In this document: piece after piece, positions 12,281-22,418 of the stretch
Position numbering within the stretch: position 1 is the stretch's first letter
Layout: each line of letters begins with the position of its first letter
DNA from: Coniferiporia sulphurascens
Taxonomy: Eukaryota > Basidiomycota > Agaricomycetes > Hymenochaetales > Hymenochaetaceae
Direction of reading: 5' to 3'
Assembly: GCA_002794785.1 (NCBI GenBank)
Contig: NBBA01000007.1
Coordinates: 434,001 to 498,000, forward strand
Length of the DNA stretch: 64,000 bases
Notes under the pieces: model-generated
What the model saw: only the letters and a program-made list of their open reading frames with translations
Database searches by the model: none
What the model was told of the DNA's origin: nothing
Translations under genes and position numbers: made by a program

Positions 12281-12946
12281 ATGGGGACGGAACTAACTAG
12301 AAAACCAGGACTTCTTGGGAACATCAGGCCAATCACAATGCTCAAGCGACTGCTAAAGACTCTTGACCCATCAATACTCTGCCACCGATGCCGGACCGCA
12401 TACAATCAATCATGGGAAGCATTTAACATGGTAATAACCGAATGCTTTTACATGGCAGGGTACATGAACTGCCAGGTAACTACAGATCATGCTGTAGACC
12501 CTATAGGCGATGGCACAGAGGTCAGGGTAATGCACACGATACAAATGTACATCTTCAATGTACAGGAGTTTTTGCACAACATCCATGTCCAGATGATAGT
12601 GAACCTGCACATACATGACAAGGAATGTGACCTACGAGTGGTCTCAGGATCCTTCCCATACAGGACGTTGCAGGATAACACATTCCTAGCTAACGCTCAC
12701 TGATTATGCGCAAAGGTAATCACCCTCTTCGAGAATCTATCAGCAAAGGGATTGACAACCACTGATCAACAGATCGGCAATGTTAATCTTTACATGATAA
12801 CACTATGGTTATCAAATGGATCACCCCCGGTGCCACCTCCAGGATACATGCGACGTATTGCTAGGATAAACCACATTAACGAACTGCCGGACAATGTGAT
12901 CAATGACAGGACATCAACCGAAAGGTACCCACCTATGGACCTTTAG
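12281..12946 (+). pseudogene. LTR-borne ORF, copy A (unknown family)
   Basis: One frame of 221 residues broken only by a TGA at 12701-12703; the frame continues unchanged after it. It aligns along its length with the ORF in insertion B. Shared features: LC-x2-C near residues 34-37, then a W-x-AFN motif, GY-x-NCQ-(I/V)-T-x-DH, a TT-x-D motif in the second half, PGY-x-R-x3-IN, and a terminal R-T-x2-ER-x-P. No signal peptide or membrane segment is evident. It matches no gag, pol or env domain I know. Function is unknown; it lies upstream of the LTR's TATA box. Confidence 0.6.
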
Positions 12947-13239
12947 CCGATATCGCATTACGCAATTAAGCCACACTCGGCAGGAACCAAAGCGCTTACT
13001 GAAGCCAGCCACAAACTCTAAATGGCGAAGTGTCCAATACGACAAGACAACATGAAGGAACCAGCACAGGAGGCCAACAAGACAAGTTAATGACTTACCA
13101 ATCATCAAGCTGTTAGGCAGCATCTTAACAAGAAGCCACTGGCACATAAGACTACAGGGTAGCATGCAGAACAGTGGGGTGACACGCACAGCCTAAGTGT
13201 CATGTTGAAGTCATTATGATACCATATGACGTCCCTATG

Positions 13240-13460
13240 AGCTCAGTGGAGCCTAGTGGAGCCTAGTGGAGTGCATGATGCGCAATGGAGCTCAGTGGAG
13301 CACCAACGGCCAATCATAGATAGTTATTTCTCATATGATCCTCTAATGAGGTCATTTGCACTGGTATGCAGCTCCAAGTCAGTGGAGCTTATGACGACAC
13401 TGTGAGGCGTCATAGCTCCAACTGCAGAGCCTTGTGGAGCATCTGCTTTCAAGTGGAGCT
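13240..13460 (+). repeat. Cluster of TGGAGC-type words in the U3 of insertion A
   Basis: About eight copies of (A/T)GTGGAGC or close variants, several in a near 10-bp ladder at 13240-13270, plus inverted GCTCCA copies. All lie within 230 bp upstream of the TATA box. The arrangement looks like a repeated enhancer site; the binding factor is unknown. Confidence 0.5.
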
Positions 13461-13471
13461 TCTTCTTCATG

Positions 13472-13479
13472 TATATAAG
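13472..13479 (+). promoter_or_regulatory. TATA box of insertion A LTR
   Basis: TATATAAG about 175 bp before the right terminus, where a U3/R promoter is expected in an LTR read on the plus strand. Confidence 0.6.
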
Positions 13480-13656
13480 GAGGGCCTAGACCAGCCTAGA
13501 CCCCCAGTTTAATTCACCTTCTCAATTCTCTCAGACTTCTCCTGAGCAAAGTACCAACATCTACCAACTTATTCTTGACTCAATCACATGCCTCAACTCT
13601 ATCTCAACTACTTGTTCCATCGGCTAACCATGGTTACCCTTGGTCCTAACACCCAG

Positions 13657-14323
13657 TCCGGAAGTCACTAGCATCAGTCATCACATAGATAGTCTCATCA
13701 GACTCATGGTCCACTGTAGTCAGACAGTCTCAGCCTGTCACAAGCTCCTTAATCTTGTTGAATGCATGCTGATGCTCCAGAGTCCAGGTGGGGAAGTTGT
13801 GGTCATATTCCTTGCATGTGAGCAGAGTAAGGACTGCAGTATACTCTGCCAGCTGGGGGAGAAAAGCCGCGATATACCGGACCATTCCCAGGAAGGCCCG
13901 GACATCTTGGGTACGTGTCAGAGTAGGCCATTCTGTGACCCAAAGGGCTTTACTGGGGTCCGCTTCAATTCCCTGCTCTGAAATGACATGTCCCAGAAAC
14001 ATCACTTCGGAGCAGAAGAGGTTGGTCTTCTTTGGTGAGCAGTAAAGGTTGGCTGCCTGCATGGCATCCAAAACCATCGAAACGCGGACCTGATGCGCCT
14101 CGATGGTGTCGGACCAGATGATTATGTCATCCAGGTATACATGGCAAACCTTTCCGATGAGGTGTTCCAAGGCACAGAACATGCGCCACTGGTGTGTGGC
14201 CGGTGCATTGCATGTCCCCATTGGCATCACGAGCCACTCGTAGAGTCTGAAGGGGGTCGTCATGGCGGTAAACTGGACATCGTCCAGATGCATGCGGGTC
14301 TGGAAGAATGAGTTGGTCATGTC
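13657..14323 (-). pseudogene. Retroelement reverse transcriptase, C-terminal part, and start of RNase H
   Basis: Reads DMTNSFFQTRMH (first catalytic Asp region), then VYLDDIIIWS (YLDD active site), PKKTNLFCSEV and FLGHVISEQGIE, the palm and thumb of a Ty3-type RT. After a TGA at 13730, where related elements have Arg in a G-R-DCLTT motif, the frame continues into YVMTDASDFRTG, the RNase H catalytic Asp. Insertion A interrupts right after this. The upstream side is cut by insertion B. Confidence 0.9.
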
Positions 14324-14505
14324 AATCTTGTTAGATTCGCTCCCTGAATAAGGGATTGAAGCAAGTGATAACAGATTCACACAAATAGTACTAGTTAGTT
14401 TAGGGTAGGCTTGTTACCCTTTACTCGCTAGAGTGTTAGAGCTGATGATGGTGGTAAGAGACAAGAGATGAATTAAACTGCTTTTTACCGCAATTTTACA
14501 TTGGG

Positions 14506-14513
14506 CTTTTATA
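14506..14513 (-). promoter_or_regulatory. TATA box of insertion B LTR
   Basis: TATAAAAG on the minus strand, about 180 bp before the 3' terminus of the unit, matching the TATA position in insertion A. Confidence 0.6.
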
Positions 14514-14972
14514 CCCTACATGTTGTATGCTATTTACTATGTTCTGGTAGATACTACAACATACTACTCTCGCTTTATAAGTCATAGGAACATTCTGGTA
14601 CAGTCCTGTACATGCTATTTACTTATTCTTAGCTTCCTATGAGTTAGTCATATATTCTGGTATGTTCTACAGCCTACCGTGCTATCTTTATCTTACGCTA
14701 GAACCTCCCCTGAGTTTCCATCAAGTCATACAGTATAATACCTAAGTTAACCATTCTTGGATACTACTATACCTATGATGCTTCTCATTATTTCCTAATC
14801 GGTTCTGCTGTGTGATGCACTATACTTGGCTCTCATCAATCATGTCTTTAATTGATCGCCCTGCTTCCATCGGTTATTGTTAACTGAACGCTTAGATATA
14901 CCTGTGTGGCTTAGCACTTATGCTGACCTTCCTAATCTTATCTTGTTGTGGCTTGTTACTTATTACTGTAGA

Positions 14973-15623
14973 CTACAATTGAGTCATACCTTCCATAATA
15001 TCATTAAAAGGGGTTCGTTCTGGTGTCCTATTGTCTACTGGCATAAAGAGTGCCTTGGGTCCTATAGTGTTTATATTCATTATCCTACTATACCCTGGTG
15101 TGACTCTGTATGACAGTTCATCATTGAACCACCATATTATAATCTCCTTATCTATTGGTACTAACTCCTGTCTTAGATTTGGTTCCTTTCAATCTACTGT
15201 TGTGTGTCCTTTGGCTATGAAGTTGGCCTTGTATGTGAATAGTTGTTCTCGTAATTGTTTATTGATAGTATGAACTATTTGGTGTGCCGCTTCTGCATAA
15301 TCAGTTGATGTAATAACTGCCCTTTGATAACATAATTCATTATGTGGCTGATTATAAATCTTGGTTCTTGTGTAAGCACTGATTACATATTTATTCAATT
15401 GATATGAGAACATAGTTGCTCTATGTTCAATTATTACTTCTAGCCTTTCCGCCACTTGTTGTTCCCTTGTAGTATGATCGAATGTAATTTGACAGTTGTC
15501 ATATCCTGCATTCTGTCCTACTGTTGCACATGCAATGTTAAATGCTTTCCATGCTACTTGATCTGCATCTTTACAGCATTGGCACAGATTCCTTGTATCA
15601 ATTAAAGTTATGGGTCTTGCCAT
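14973..15623 (-). pseudogene. LTR-borne ORF, copy B (unknown family)
   Basis: Starts at ATG 15623 (MARPITLIDTRNLCQCC...) and would be 216 codons, broken by one TGA at 15189-15191 with the same frame open after it to a TAG ending at 14973. Homologous to copy A: LC-x-CC against LC-x2-C, WKAFN against WEAFN, GYDNCQITFDH against GYMNCQVTTDH. After the stop, PGYSRIMNIN and DNRTPERTP match the corresponding motifs in A. The stop codons of the two copies are at different places, so each was broken independently. The protein is polar, with no recognised domain. Confidence 0.6.
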
Positions 15624-15684
15624 GTCAATCTTGCTAATCTGTTGATCCAGCAATCATGATTTTCATCAATTTACTAACAAATCT

Positions 15685-16252
15685 TGCCGAAGATTTTTGC
15701 CTGTCCACAGTCACTTAGGATCTTGTCGATCCAGGGCAGGGGAGTCCAGTCTTGGACTGTATTGGCATTAAGCGCTCGGAAATCCCCTACCAAGCATGGC
15801 AGTGCTGTCAGGTCCGCCTTCGGAATGAGAAAGGCAGGCGATGCATACGGGCTGCTTGACTGTCGGATTCGTCCGGTGTCCTCATGCTGTTTCAGGAGGA
15901 TTTGCCAAGCCTCTCGATATTTCTTCGGACATGCATACAAGCAGGCATTCATGGTCAGGGTAGCATCCTTGAGCTTAATGTGGTGGAACACATTGCTGGG
16001 GAGTTCCTGGAGGTGTGGGATGTCTGTTGGAAATCGGTCCTTGTACCTTTCCTTCATTCGAGCATCCTCCTGTGCCAGCAACTCCTGGTAAGCCAGCACC
16101 TGGATCCACTGCCGGATCTTCAGCATGGTGGTGGCTGGCTTGGTGATTGGTTGGGTATGCACTGAAGCAGACTTAGGAGTCGGGATGTTGAAGGAAGGCT
16201 TGGCTCCATGTAGGGGAGCAAAGTCCGGCAGCTTTGAGGACTTCCTGTTCCG
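15685..16252 (-). pseudogene. Retroelement reverse transcriptase, N-terminal part
   Basis: Begins after a TAG at 16253 and contains RFPTDIPHLQELPSNVFHHI, then YACPKKYREAWQ, SSSPYASPAFLIPKADLTALP and DFRALNANTVQD, the fingers domain of a Ty3-type RT. It ends at FGKI, where insertion B begins. The frame is intact across this part. Confidence 0.9.
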
Positions 16253-16890
16253 CTAAGAAGGTGTCCGCTCCACCAGAGTATCGGCCACTCCGTTGGACTG
16301 GGGAAGGGAACTCAGCAAATCGTATCTGCAAGTCTTATCTACCAGTGTGCGGGCTGCTGCATCCAGGACAAGGTTGTTGCGGGAAAGGAATGGGATTCCA
16401 AGGATTAACTGGGTACACAATCTAGGCACCACCTTTGCACATACAGTCTTAGACACCCATTTCCGGTCCGCCGACCACACTTTTAGCTTCACCCAGTCCG
16501 TAAACACAATCTCTGCCCCTTCCACTTCAATTGCCAACATAGCAGTCTCCGGCTGTCGGAGCTTTCTCCGTCAGAGTCTGAGCTGCTCTACGAGGTCCAG
16601 CCTAATCAGAACTGTTACACAGCCATGATCAATCAGGGGTTGGACCAGAGCGGAGCGGGAAGTAGTGGAGTGGGAAACAATGCAGTGGGAAAGGAAATGG
16701 GGCTTGGAAAAGTGCACGTACTCAGAGTTTGAGGCGGTGGAGTCTTCATCCACTTCTTCTAGTCCGGAGTGTCCGGTGGTGAGGGCTGCAATGGGCTCTG
16801 TCTTCGGACACTTGTCCCCAGTGGTCCTGCTGCCACCTGGGGATGTTGTGGAACCTGCCCGAGCCGCTGCAGCGAGGGCCAGTGTGAGTG
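16253..16890 (-). pseudogene. Retroelement gag C-terminus and aspartic protease region
   Basis: The gag/protease linker runs from insertion C through a Ser/Thr/Pro-rich stretch to SALVQPLIDHGCVTVLIRLDL, the protease flap and active-site region. The usual D-(S/T)-G is D-H-G here. Downstream are VVPRLCTQLILGIPFLSRNN and LVLDAA, typical of the second half of retropepsins. A TGA at 16571 (Arg codon likely) and a TAG at 16253 break the frame. The DHG variant could be a lineage feature or damage. Confidence 0.7.
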
Positions 16891-16895
16891 GAGTG

Positions 16896-17414
16896 TGTTA
16901 CGTTTTTCCATACTTTTCCCTTATTGCACTGACTCACTTCCTATTCGTCATCACCAGTCAGAGCAGCTCCCCCATTTCTCTCTATTACTCATCCTTACTC
17001 ATATCACACCATAAGACGCCCCGATGATGCCTTATCGCACCATCATGACGTGCTTTGCTTACTGATCACATTCCTTGTGTTTCCATGACCTTCCATGCCA
17101 TGTAAACGACCGCATACAAGCAGCTACAGTAGTAAACACATAGAGTAGCATATAAGCCTGTAAAGTCGTAGCACAAGCCCTAAGCTTGTGCTCTTTGTTC
17201 ATACAAGCCCATTATCTGCTCCTCACCAAGTCTACTGTGTGCCTACTGAGCCACTAGCCGCTTCGTTGTAACCCGACTCTTCTAAGAAGCCCACCATGTC
17301 CACATCACCGATCACCTTTGACTTATGACATCTAGGAAGCCCTGTTGCTGTACTACCAGCCCCGACGATCAGGAAGCCCCAATGTCGATCACCGTGTACC
17401 CGTTGAGCTTAACA
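16896..17414 (+). mobile_element. Nested insertion C: 519-bp solo LTR
   Basis: TGTTAC...TTAACA ends with GAGTG duplicated at 16891-16895 and 17415-17419. Removing the unit and one duplication joins gag in frame (KDYT then PLTLA). A TATAAG box at 17151-17156 suggests plus-strand orientation. It is shorter than A and B and carries no reading frame of note, so it belongs to a different LTR family. Confidence 0.85.
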
Positions 17415-17419
17415 GAGTG

Positions 17420-18631
17420 TAGTCCTTGGCATACACAGGGCCATTTGGGCATGCAGACCCTATGTGTCTGGCATAAAAACGCCGGCATTGGAAACAGCCC
17501 TGGTGTTCCTGGAGCAGTGTCCGCTCTGCTTCGGTCAATTTGGGCACGTATGGACCAGGCTGCCCTGTGGAGTTCCCTGTCTTCTTCACCTGCTTGCGTC
17601 CGGACAGGGAACCTTCAGGGCAGAGTGTCCGGCCTTCAGCTGCTCTCCTGTGGGCACGGTCTGCCTGGACTGCCTCCTCCGAGGCCTTACGAATGCGAAA
17701 CTCATTGTAAGTCCGGCGCTCATCCAGGTTCTTGACGTGGAATGTCCACTCACAGACCCGGGTGTGGTCAATGACCAGCTCAGGCTTGATGGAGGCGGTC
17801 AGAGGGGTATTTCTGGTGGCCTTGGCAGCTGCTACAGCCACATCATGCAGCCGAGTCTGCTCAGAGTGCATGGGCATGAGGACCGGCGGGTGGAAGCGGA
17901 GTTGGTGCTGGAGGTCTGGGTGCATGTTGGCCTCCAGGAACTCAAGGAGTCAGGCTGAGGAGAGCTGGGATGCATCGGGCAGTATTGCATTCTGGGTGGC
18001 AACCTCCAGCTGCCAGTCCCAGAAGATGGAGGTCCCCTGCCAAGAGGACAGGAGCTTCTGGCACTCTGTTGCTTCCCAATCCACCAGAAGGGCTTCAGCA
18101 TAGAGCTCATTCATGAACTTCAGCAGGGACAGGGAATTGAGTTGGTGATAGTCATTGACATACCATTCCCGGAATTGGGGATCCATCAACCCTCCGGCCA
18201 CCATTGCGATGATCTTATCACCCACCACTAATTCTACCATCTGGTATGAGAGGGCTGCTCCCTGCCATTGGCAAAGGGTCTGGACACTCGGATCACCCGG
18301 AGTGAGTATGGGGCACTTGGTGGGACCTGCCCATTCGACCACTGGAGTCTGTCTGGAGGTCCAGACAAGTGAGGTCATGGCTATTGAGATGGGCTTGTTC
18401 TCCAATGCTGTAGGGTGGTCTGAGGCAGATGATTGAGTAGATGGGCTGGAAAGTCCGGACTCAGAGTCGGAGAGCAGTGGGAGTGTTGGGGAGCTAAAGA
18501 TAGACTCCAGAGGTACTGGTTGGGTGCGGGAAGCGGTGGACTCATGCCACTGGTACAGGCTGTCATGGGCTTGGGTTCGTGGGTGTGGTCTGGGAATTTT
18601 GTAACTGGGATTTTGACCAGGGTTCTGACCT
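17420..18631 (-). pseudogene. Retroelement gag
   Basis: A Ser/Pro-rich N-terminus is followed by a capsid-like helical region (DPQFREWYVNDYHQLNSLSL, then LVDWEATECQ) and a C-terminal zinc knuckle at about 17440-17490. The knuckle reads C-x2-C-x6-H-x4-C, while the common form is C-x2-C-x4-H-x4-C. A TGA at 17950 breaks the frame, which then continues unchanged. The start codon is not clear; the frame is closed by a TGA just upstream of about 18631. Gag would package the RNA and form virus-like particles. Confidence 0.75.
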
Positions 18632-18846
18632 GATCAAAGGTGGCTGGGCTGGGCTAGGATCATTGGGATTGCTTTGAATTGCGAAGCCCGAGAAGCTGGG
18701 AAGCCGTACAAGTCCTGCGGGTCCAGGGATCGTTCGATCGGCAGGATCAGAGGGCGGGGACCGTCAGAGTAGTGTGTAGAGCTTCAGACTTGGTTCCCTG
18801 GCACATACAACAGTGTAGAAATGCTCCGTTGATTTCAAAAAAAAAG

Positions 18847-19324
18847 TGGAAGCCAACCAGGAGTTGGCAACACTAAAGTTCAGCCTAGGACAGAAAGGAC
18901 AAAGGTGTCTTTGTTGCTGTCAGATAGACTACATACATTCCATGCTATAACTACTCACCTTTGTTGCTGTCAGATAGACTGAGGCAACAAAGGTGTGGAA
19001 AGCAGACAGGAATAGCAGGGGAATTATGTAAGTGTAGATCTGTACAGTCCGGAGGAATTCCGATCATGTGACCATCGGTCCGGTCAGGTGACCGATGGGC
19101 GGACACGTGCAATAGTCCGACGCATATAGGTGTCCGACGCACAGCGAGTGCGTCGGCTCCGCTGGTGCAAGGATTAGCTCCGTCTGTCTGCGTCCAGTCC
19201 GACAGTGTGCGTCGGGCTGTGTCCTGTCCGACGGTGTGTGTCCGGCCTGGCGGTCTGCGTCGGATCCGCCAGCGTGCACGTCGGAGTACCAGTAGTTGTT
19301 GGAGTAGTGAGCCCTGGGCTTACA
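18847..19324 (-). repeat. 5' LTR of the Ty3/gypsy element
   Basis: 478 bp with TG...CA ends, near-identical to 9662-10139. It is the promoter-bearing LTR for the minus-strand element. At most of the six differences it keeps CpG where the other LTR has TpG or CpA. No tRNA-type primer site starting with TGG lies directly inside it; the minus strand continues with a run of nine T. Confidence 0.95.
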
Positions 19325-19329
19325 AAATT
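19325..19329. repeat. 5-bp target-site duplication (right), AAATT
   Basis: Matches 9657-9661 exactly. Confidence 0.9.
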
Positions 19330-22300
19330 GTCAATAAAGAGTCACAGAAAATAGTACATATAATGCTGCATATAAGTGTTAAATTTTTGCTGTATATAAA
19401 TCCAGTGAGTGTGGGCCTCATCTCAGACAAACAATCATTGCAATTGATAAAGAAATGGTGGAGAAAGAAGAAAAACAAAAGTTACCACAACCTCCCAGTT
19501 ACTAATGTAGATCTATTTGCCTCTTATGGAAGTTTCCCTTTGGTCGTCACGATGCTACTCCTTCCTTTTTTAGCCTTTTCCTATAGCCGAAATAATTAAT
19601 TATACTGTAATGAGTTTGACTTATCGTGGGAAAGACCTGTGCCAAAGATTGGTGAAGGCCTAATTTTGCCAAATTTCTCCATTCTGCCATAGCTCAGTCA
19701 ATTCTGCTCAGATTCCTCTCAAATTTTGCATATAGATAGCTACATTCTCACTGAATATGAGTGTATTTTTTAGTTTCAGATGTTGTATTAAATAAATATA
19801 ATGAACGATATAAATAACAGATGGTCATATGAACACCCATCTTACTAAGTAAACAATAACGCAATGATAACGCCATATGAATAGGAGCCATGATAGTTAT
19901 AGTATACATAGCACATGGTAGATGTATATAAGGAGAGCTGGTCTCTACCATGAAATACATCGGTTTACACTGATAACCCACCTTCGCCTCTACCATACCA
20001 CTGCACCTCATTGTCTACCACAAAGTGCGTAGATTTTAAGATGTTGAGTAATGTACTGTGAGAAATAGCTTGACAAGCTCAGGTATCCCATTAGCCGGTG
20101 ATTGACTGTACTACGGAATTGCAGTTCTGAGGACTCCACGACATTTTCCCTATTTTTTATTTTTTCAGCCATACTCTGTATTTTTTATGGCATTCAGGTA
20201 TTGGAGGGATGGAGGAGTACATATTCCTAGCCTGTCATGACGCTGGGGAGTATATGTAATTTTGTGCTGGACAAAAGGTCTTATTTCGTTCATTACCCGT
20301 CACAGCACAGTATCGACCACATTCTCTGATGATAAGCAAGGTTCAACACTTATCCTTTTCCTTTGCTGATCTACCCGCTCCGCTCTTGCGGTTCGTGCGC
20401 TCTAACAGCTAGCCTTTTTACTGGTTAGATAACCAGTCTTCTTCCCCTGCATATGGTTGGTACTGATTAATGAACTTGATCTACACATCTAGCTGCCGTT
20501 TCGTTCGATCCTTTTCAACTCGGTCGGAAGCAAAGTGCATGTGTCACCCATCACTCGCACTACTTCCTGGATACTGTCGAAATCTGCCGCGATTTTGACC
20601 CTTAGTTCTTCTTTATCATGATGTATTGCAGCTCGCGAATAATTATCGTAAGCATATGTATAAAATCAAAATTTAGTATATGGCAAGCTACTAGGATGTT
20701 TAGAAACCCGGTTCTCGAATTACGGATTAGGTTGACGCAGATAGCATCTGAGGTGGCAACGATGATTCAATGAATCATGCAAGATATCGTCGATGCTATC
20801 ACGTCAATTGTGCAGGTTGCGAGTGTTCCGACTCCAGATGCCCACAGCGCACATGTGCGGTGCACCCAGTTGAATCCGCAACTGCATGTACGTTGCGAAG
20901 GACGACTATCTCTCTGATATCGGTCTTGGGAGGCTGATGGGGTAGTCGCAAAACGTGTTACGGCTCGAGAATGCTGTGGGGCTCGTTATAGACACTTGTG
21001 GGCAAGGCAACCTTTAATTAACAATTGGGATGAAATGGGGAGCTTTCTCAGTTTTAAAATAAACATGTACTCTGTCGGATTCAAGGGAAATAACGTCCAC
21101 TAACTTCAAGCCCCGCACTCAAGCAAAGACATGATCATCTTCCGTAATCTTGAATCACTATCCGAGTCAGTATTTCTGTGCCGAGCGCGTTGATTAGTCC
21201 TTGTGCCAGTTCACCGCGCTTATCCCCGCAACAGCATGACTCCGACTGAAAAGACCAAGGGCGCTTGAGCTAGAGAAATGACGGATACATACTGAGCCCC
21301 AAGGTTTAGTCGGACTCTGTTGTCGCCCTGCGTGCCGAGTATTATAGACTGGTCCTAATATGAGCGTTAGTCTTTTGACCCTCTTTTTCCCTCCCTGAGT
21401 TCAGATGCATAAGTGGCTTGAACGTGCACTATTACAGGGTGTCTTCTGCTGTAGTTCTCCTGAAATCACTCTTGATCATTCACACTGCATTCCATTTTTC
21501 ACAGCGGACCTGGAGATGTACACCCTAGAACTAGCACCGGCTCATTGCATGTGTGCCGGGCGCCTTGCCGTGGTACGCTCTCCGGAAGCCTTCTGTGCCT
21601 GTGGATGTACATGATCAGTTTATCAGGTCCTTGGATCGCGCTATTGGCACTGGGTATATGCGGTCCCGCGGATCTGATGTCGCCGACCTATTTCGATCAA
21701 GGCGCTTAAATCAAGCTCACACTTACCCCGCCTTTACCCCGTAATAGGTTTCGATCAATATCAGAGGCATTGATTGGTTGCGCCAATATCCACCGTTACT
21801 GAGTGCTGTGGTAAATGGGGGTCAGAGGATGAAGCTCACCGAGTCGGCGCGTCGCGCAATATTAATTATCTGGGTCTGGAACTCGCCTCGCAGCCGGCGT
21901 GATAATAGCTCTTAGTGACTCAGCAGAAGAACCGCCTTTTGGGTTCGGGTGCAGTCACCTTCCTTACGTTCAATAGGAGGATGCACATCGACTCAGCTTC
22001 CGTCCCGATTGCCCTTTTGACCTCATTGTTACGCAAGCTTCCATCTCTTTCTCCGGCACGCAGAAAGGAGTTCTTCCGCACAGGCTGTGCCGGGGGAGTC
22101 ATAGTGTAGTAGGGTAGTAGAGCACAGTCGACGATGAATCGAGATCATGGAACAAGGAGGACGCGCCAGATGAGGCGTGCAGACCGCATTTGAGGTTGAG
22201 TCACGTGTTTGACCGTGCTAGGCGCGCGTGGACCGTTCTGCAATGGTGCAACGCTGCTCACTGTCGACGACGACGACGGCGGCGAAGACGACTGCTCTAG

Positions 22301-22418
22301 ACTTATTTCTTATTCTTTATATTCCAGATGTTTGCCTCAGTTTAATCCCAGTCTTGCCTGTTTCTTGCAATCCCCAGGTCAACCTCCCCGCGTCCTACCT
22401 AGAGTCAAGGAAGCGCCA
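19330..22418. other. Intergenic, no gene supported; possible old LTR remnant near 19780-20030
   Basis: About 3.1 kb. At about 19925-19935 there is TGTATATAAGGAG, almost the same as the TATA region of insertion A, followed by a pyrimidine-rich leader. This suggests a decayed LTR, but I could not find paired termini or a target duplication. The rest up to ATG13 has only short random open frames. Confidence 0.35.

Larger units (their letters stand above)
12176..13651 (+). mobile_element. Nested insertion A: solo-LTR-like unit of 1476 bp carrying its own ORF
   Basis: The ends are TGTTAGGA...TCCTAACA-type inverted termini (TG...CA). CCCAG is duplicated at 12171-12175 and 13652-13656, and the host RNase H frame is restored across the duplication. 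A TATATAAG box lies at 13472-13479 near the right end, so transcription would run on the plus strand and most of the unit is U3. A ~220-residue frame lies at 12281-12946. No polymerase genes and no internal direct repeats were seen, so it is best read as a solo LTR or a single-LTR non-autonomous unit. Confidence 0.85.
14329..15679 (-). mobile_element. Nested insertion B: solo-LTR-like unit of 1351 bp carrying its own ORF
   Basis: Perfect TGTTAG...CTAACA termini with AATCT duplicated at 14324-14328 and 15680-15684. It disrupts RT between GKI and DMTN. It is inverted relative to insertion A: a TATAAAAG box lies on the minus strand at 14506-14513, near the low-coordinate end, and the ORF (14973-15623, minus) lies near the opposite end. 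The layout is the same as A: terminus, about 55 bp, ORF, about 460 bp, TATA, about 180 bp, terminus. The sequence is AT-rich and clearly diverged from A at the DNA level. Confidence 0.85.
9662..19324 (-). mobile_element. Ty3/gypsy LTR retrotransposon (chromointegrase type), degraded, with three nested insertions
   Basis: Complete element bounded by two 478-bp LTRs (TG...CA ends) and flanked by AAATT. It reads on the minus strand: 5' LTR 18847-19324, gag, protease, reverse transcriptase, RNase H, integrase, chromodomain, polypurine tract, 3' LTR 9662-10139. Nested units at 12176-13651, 14329-15679 and 16896-17414 split RNase H, RT and gag. Removing them and their duplications leaves about 6.3 kb, normal for Ty3/gypsy. 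The coding part is dead: in-frame TGA stops at 17950, 16571, 13730, 11934 and 11029, a TAG at 16253, and a one-base frameshift near 11541. The order RT-RNase H-integrase identifies Ty3/gypsy. Only 6 differences were seen between LTRs (about 1.3 %), so insertion was fairly recent. Confidence 0.95.

Noticed and set aside
19780..20035. Possible fourth solo LTR with TGTATATAAGGAG
   Set aside because: No matching inverted termini and no target duplication could be found; kept only as a note in the intergenic entry.
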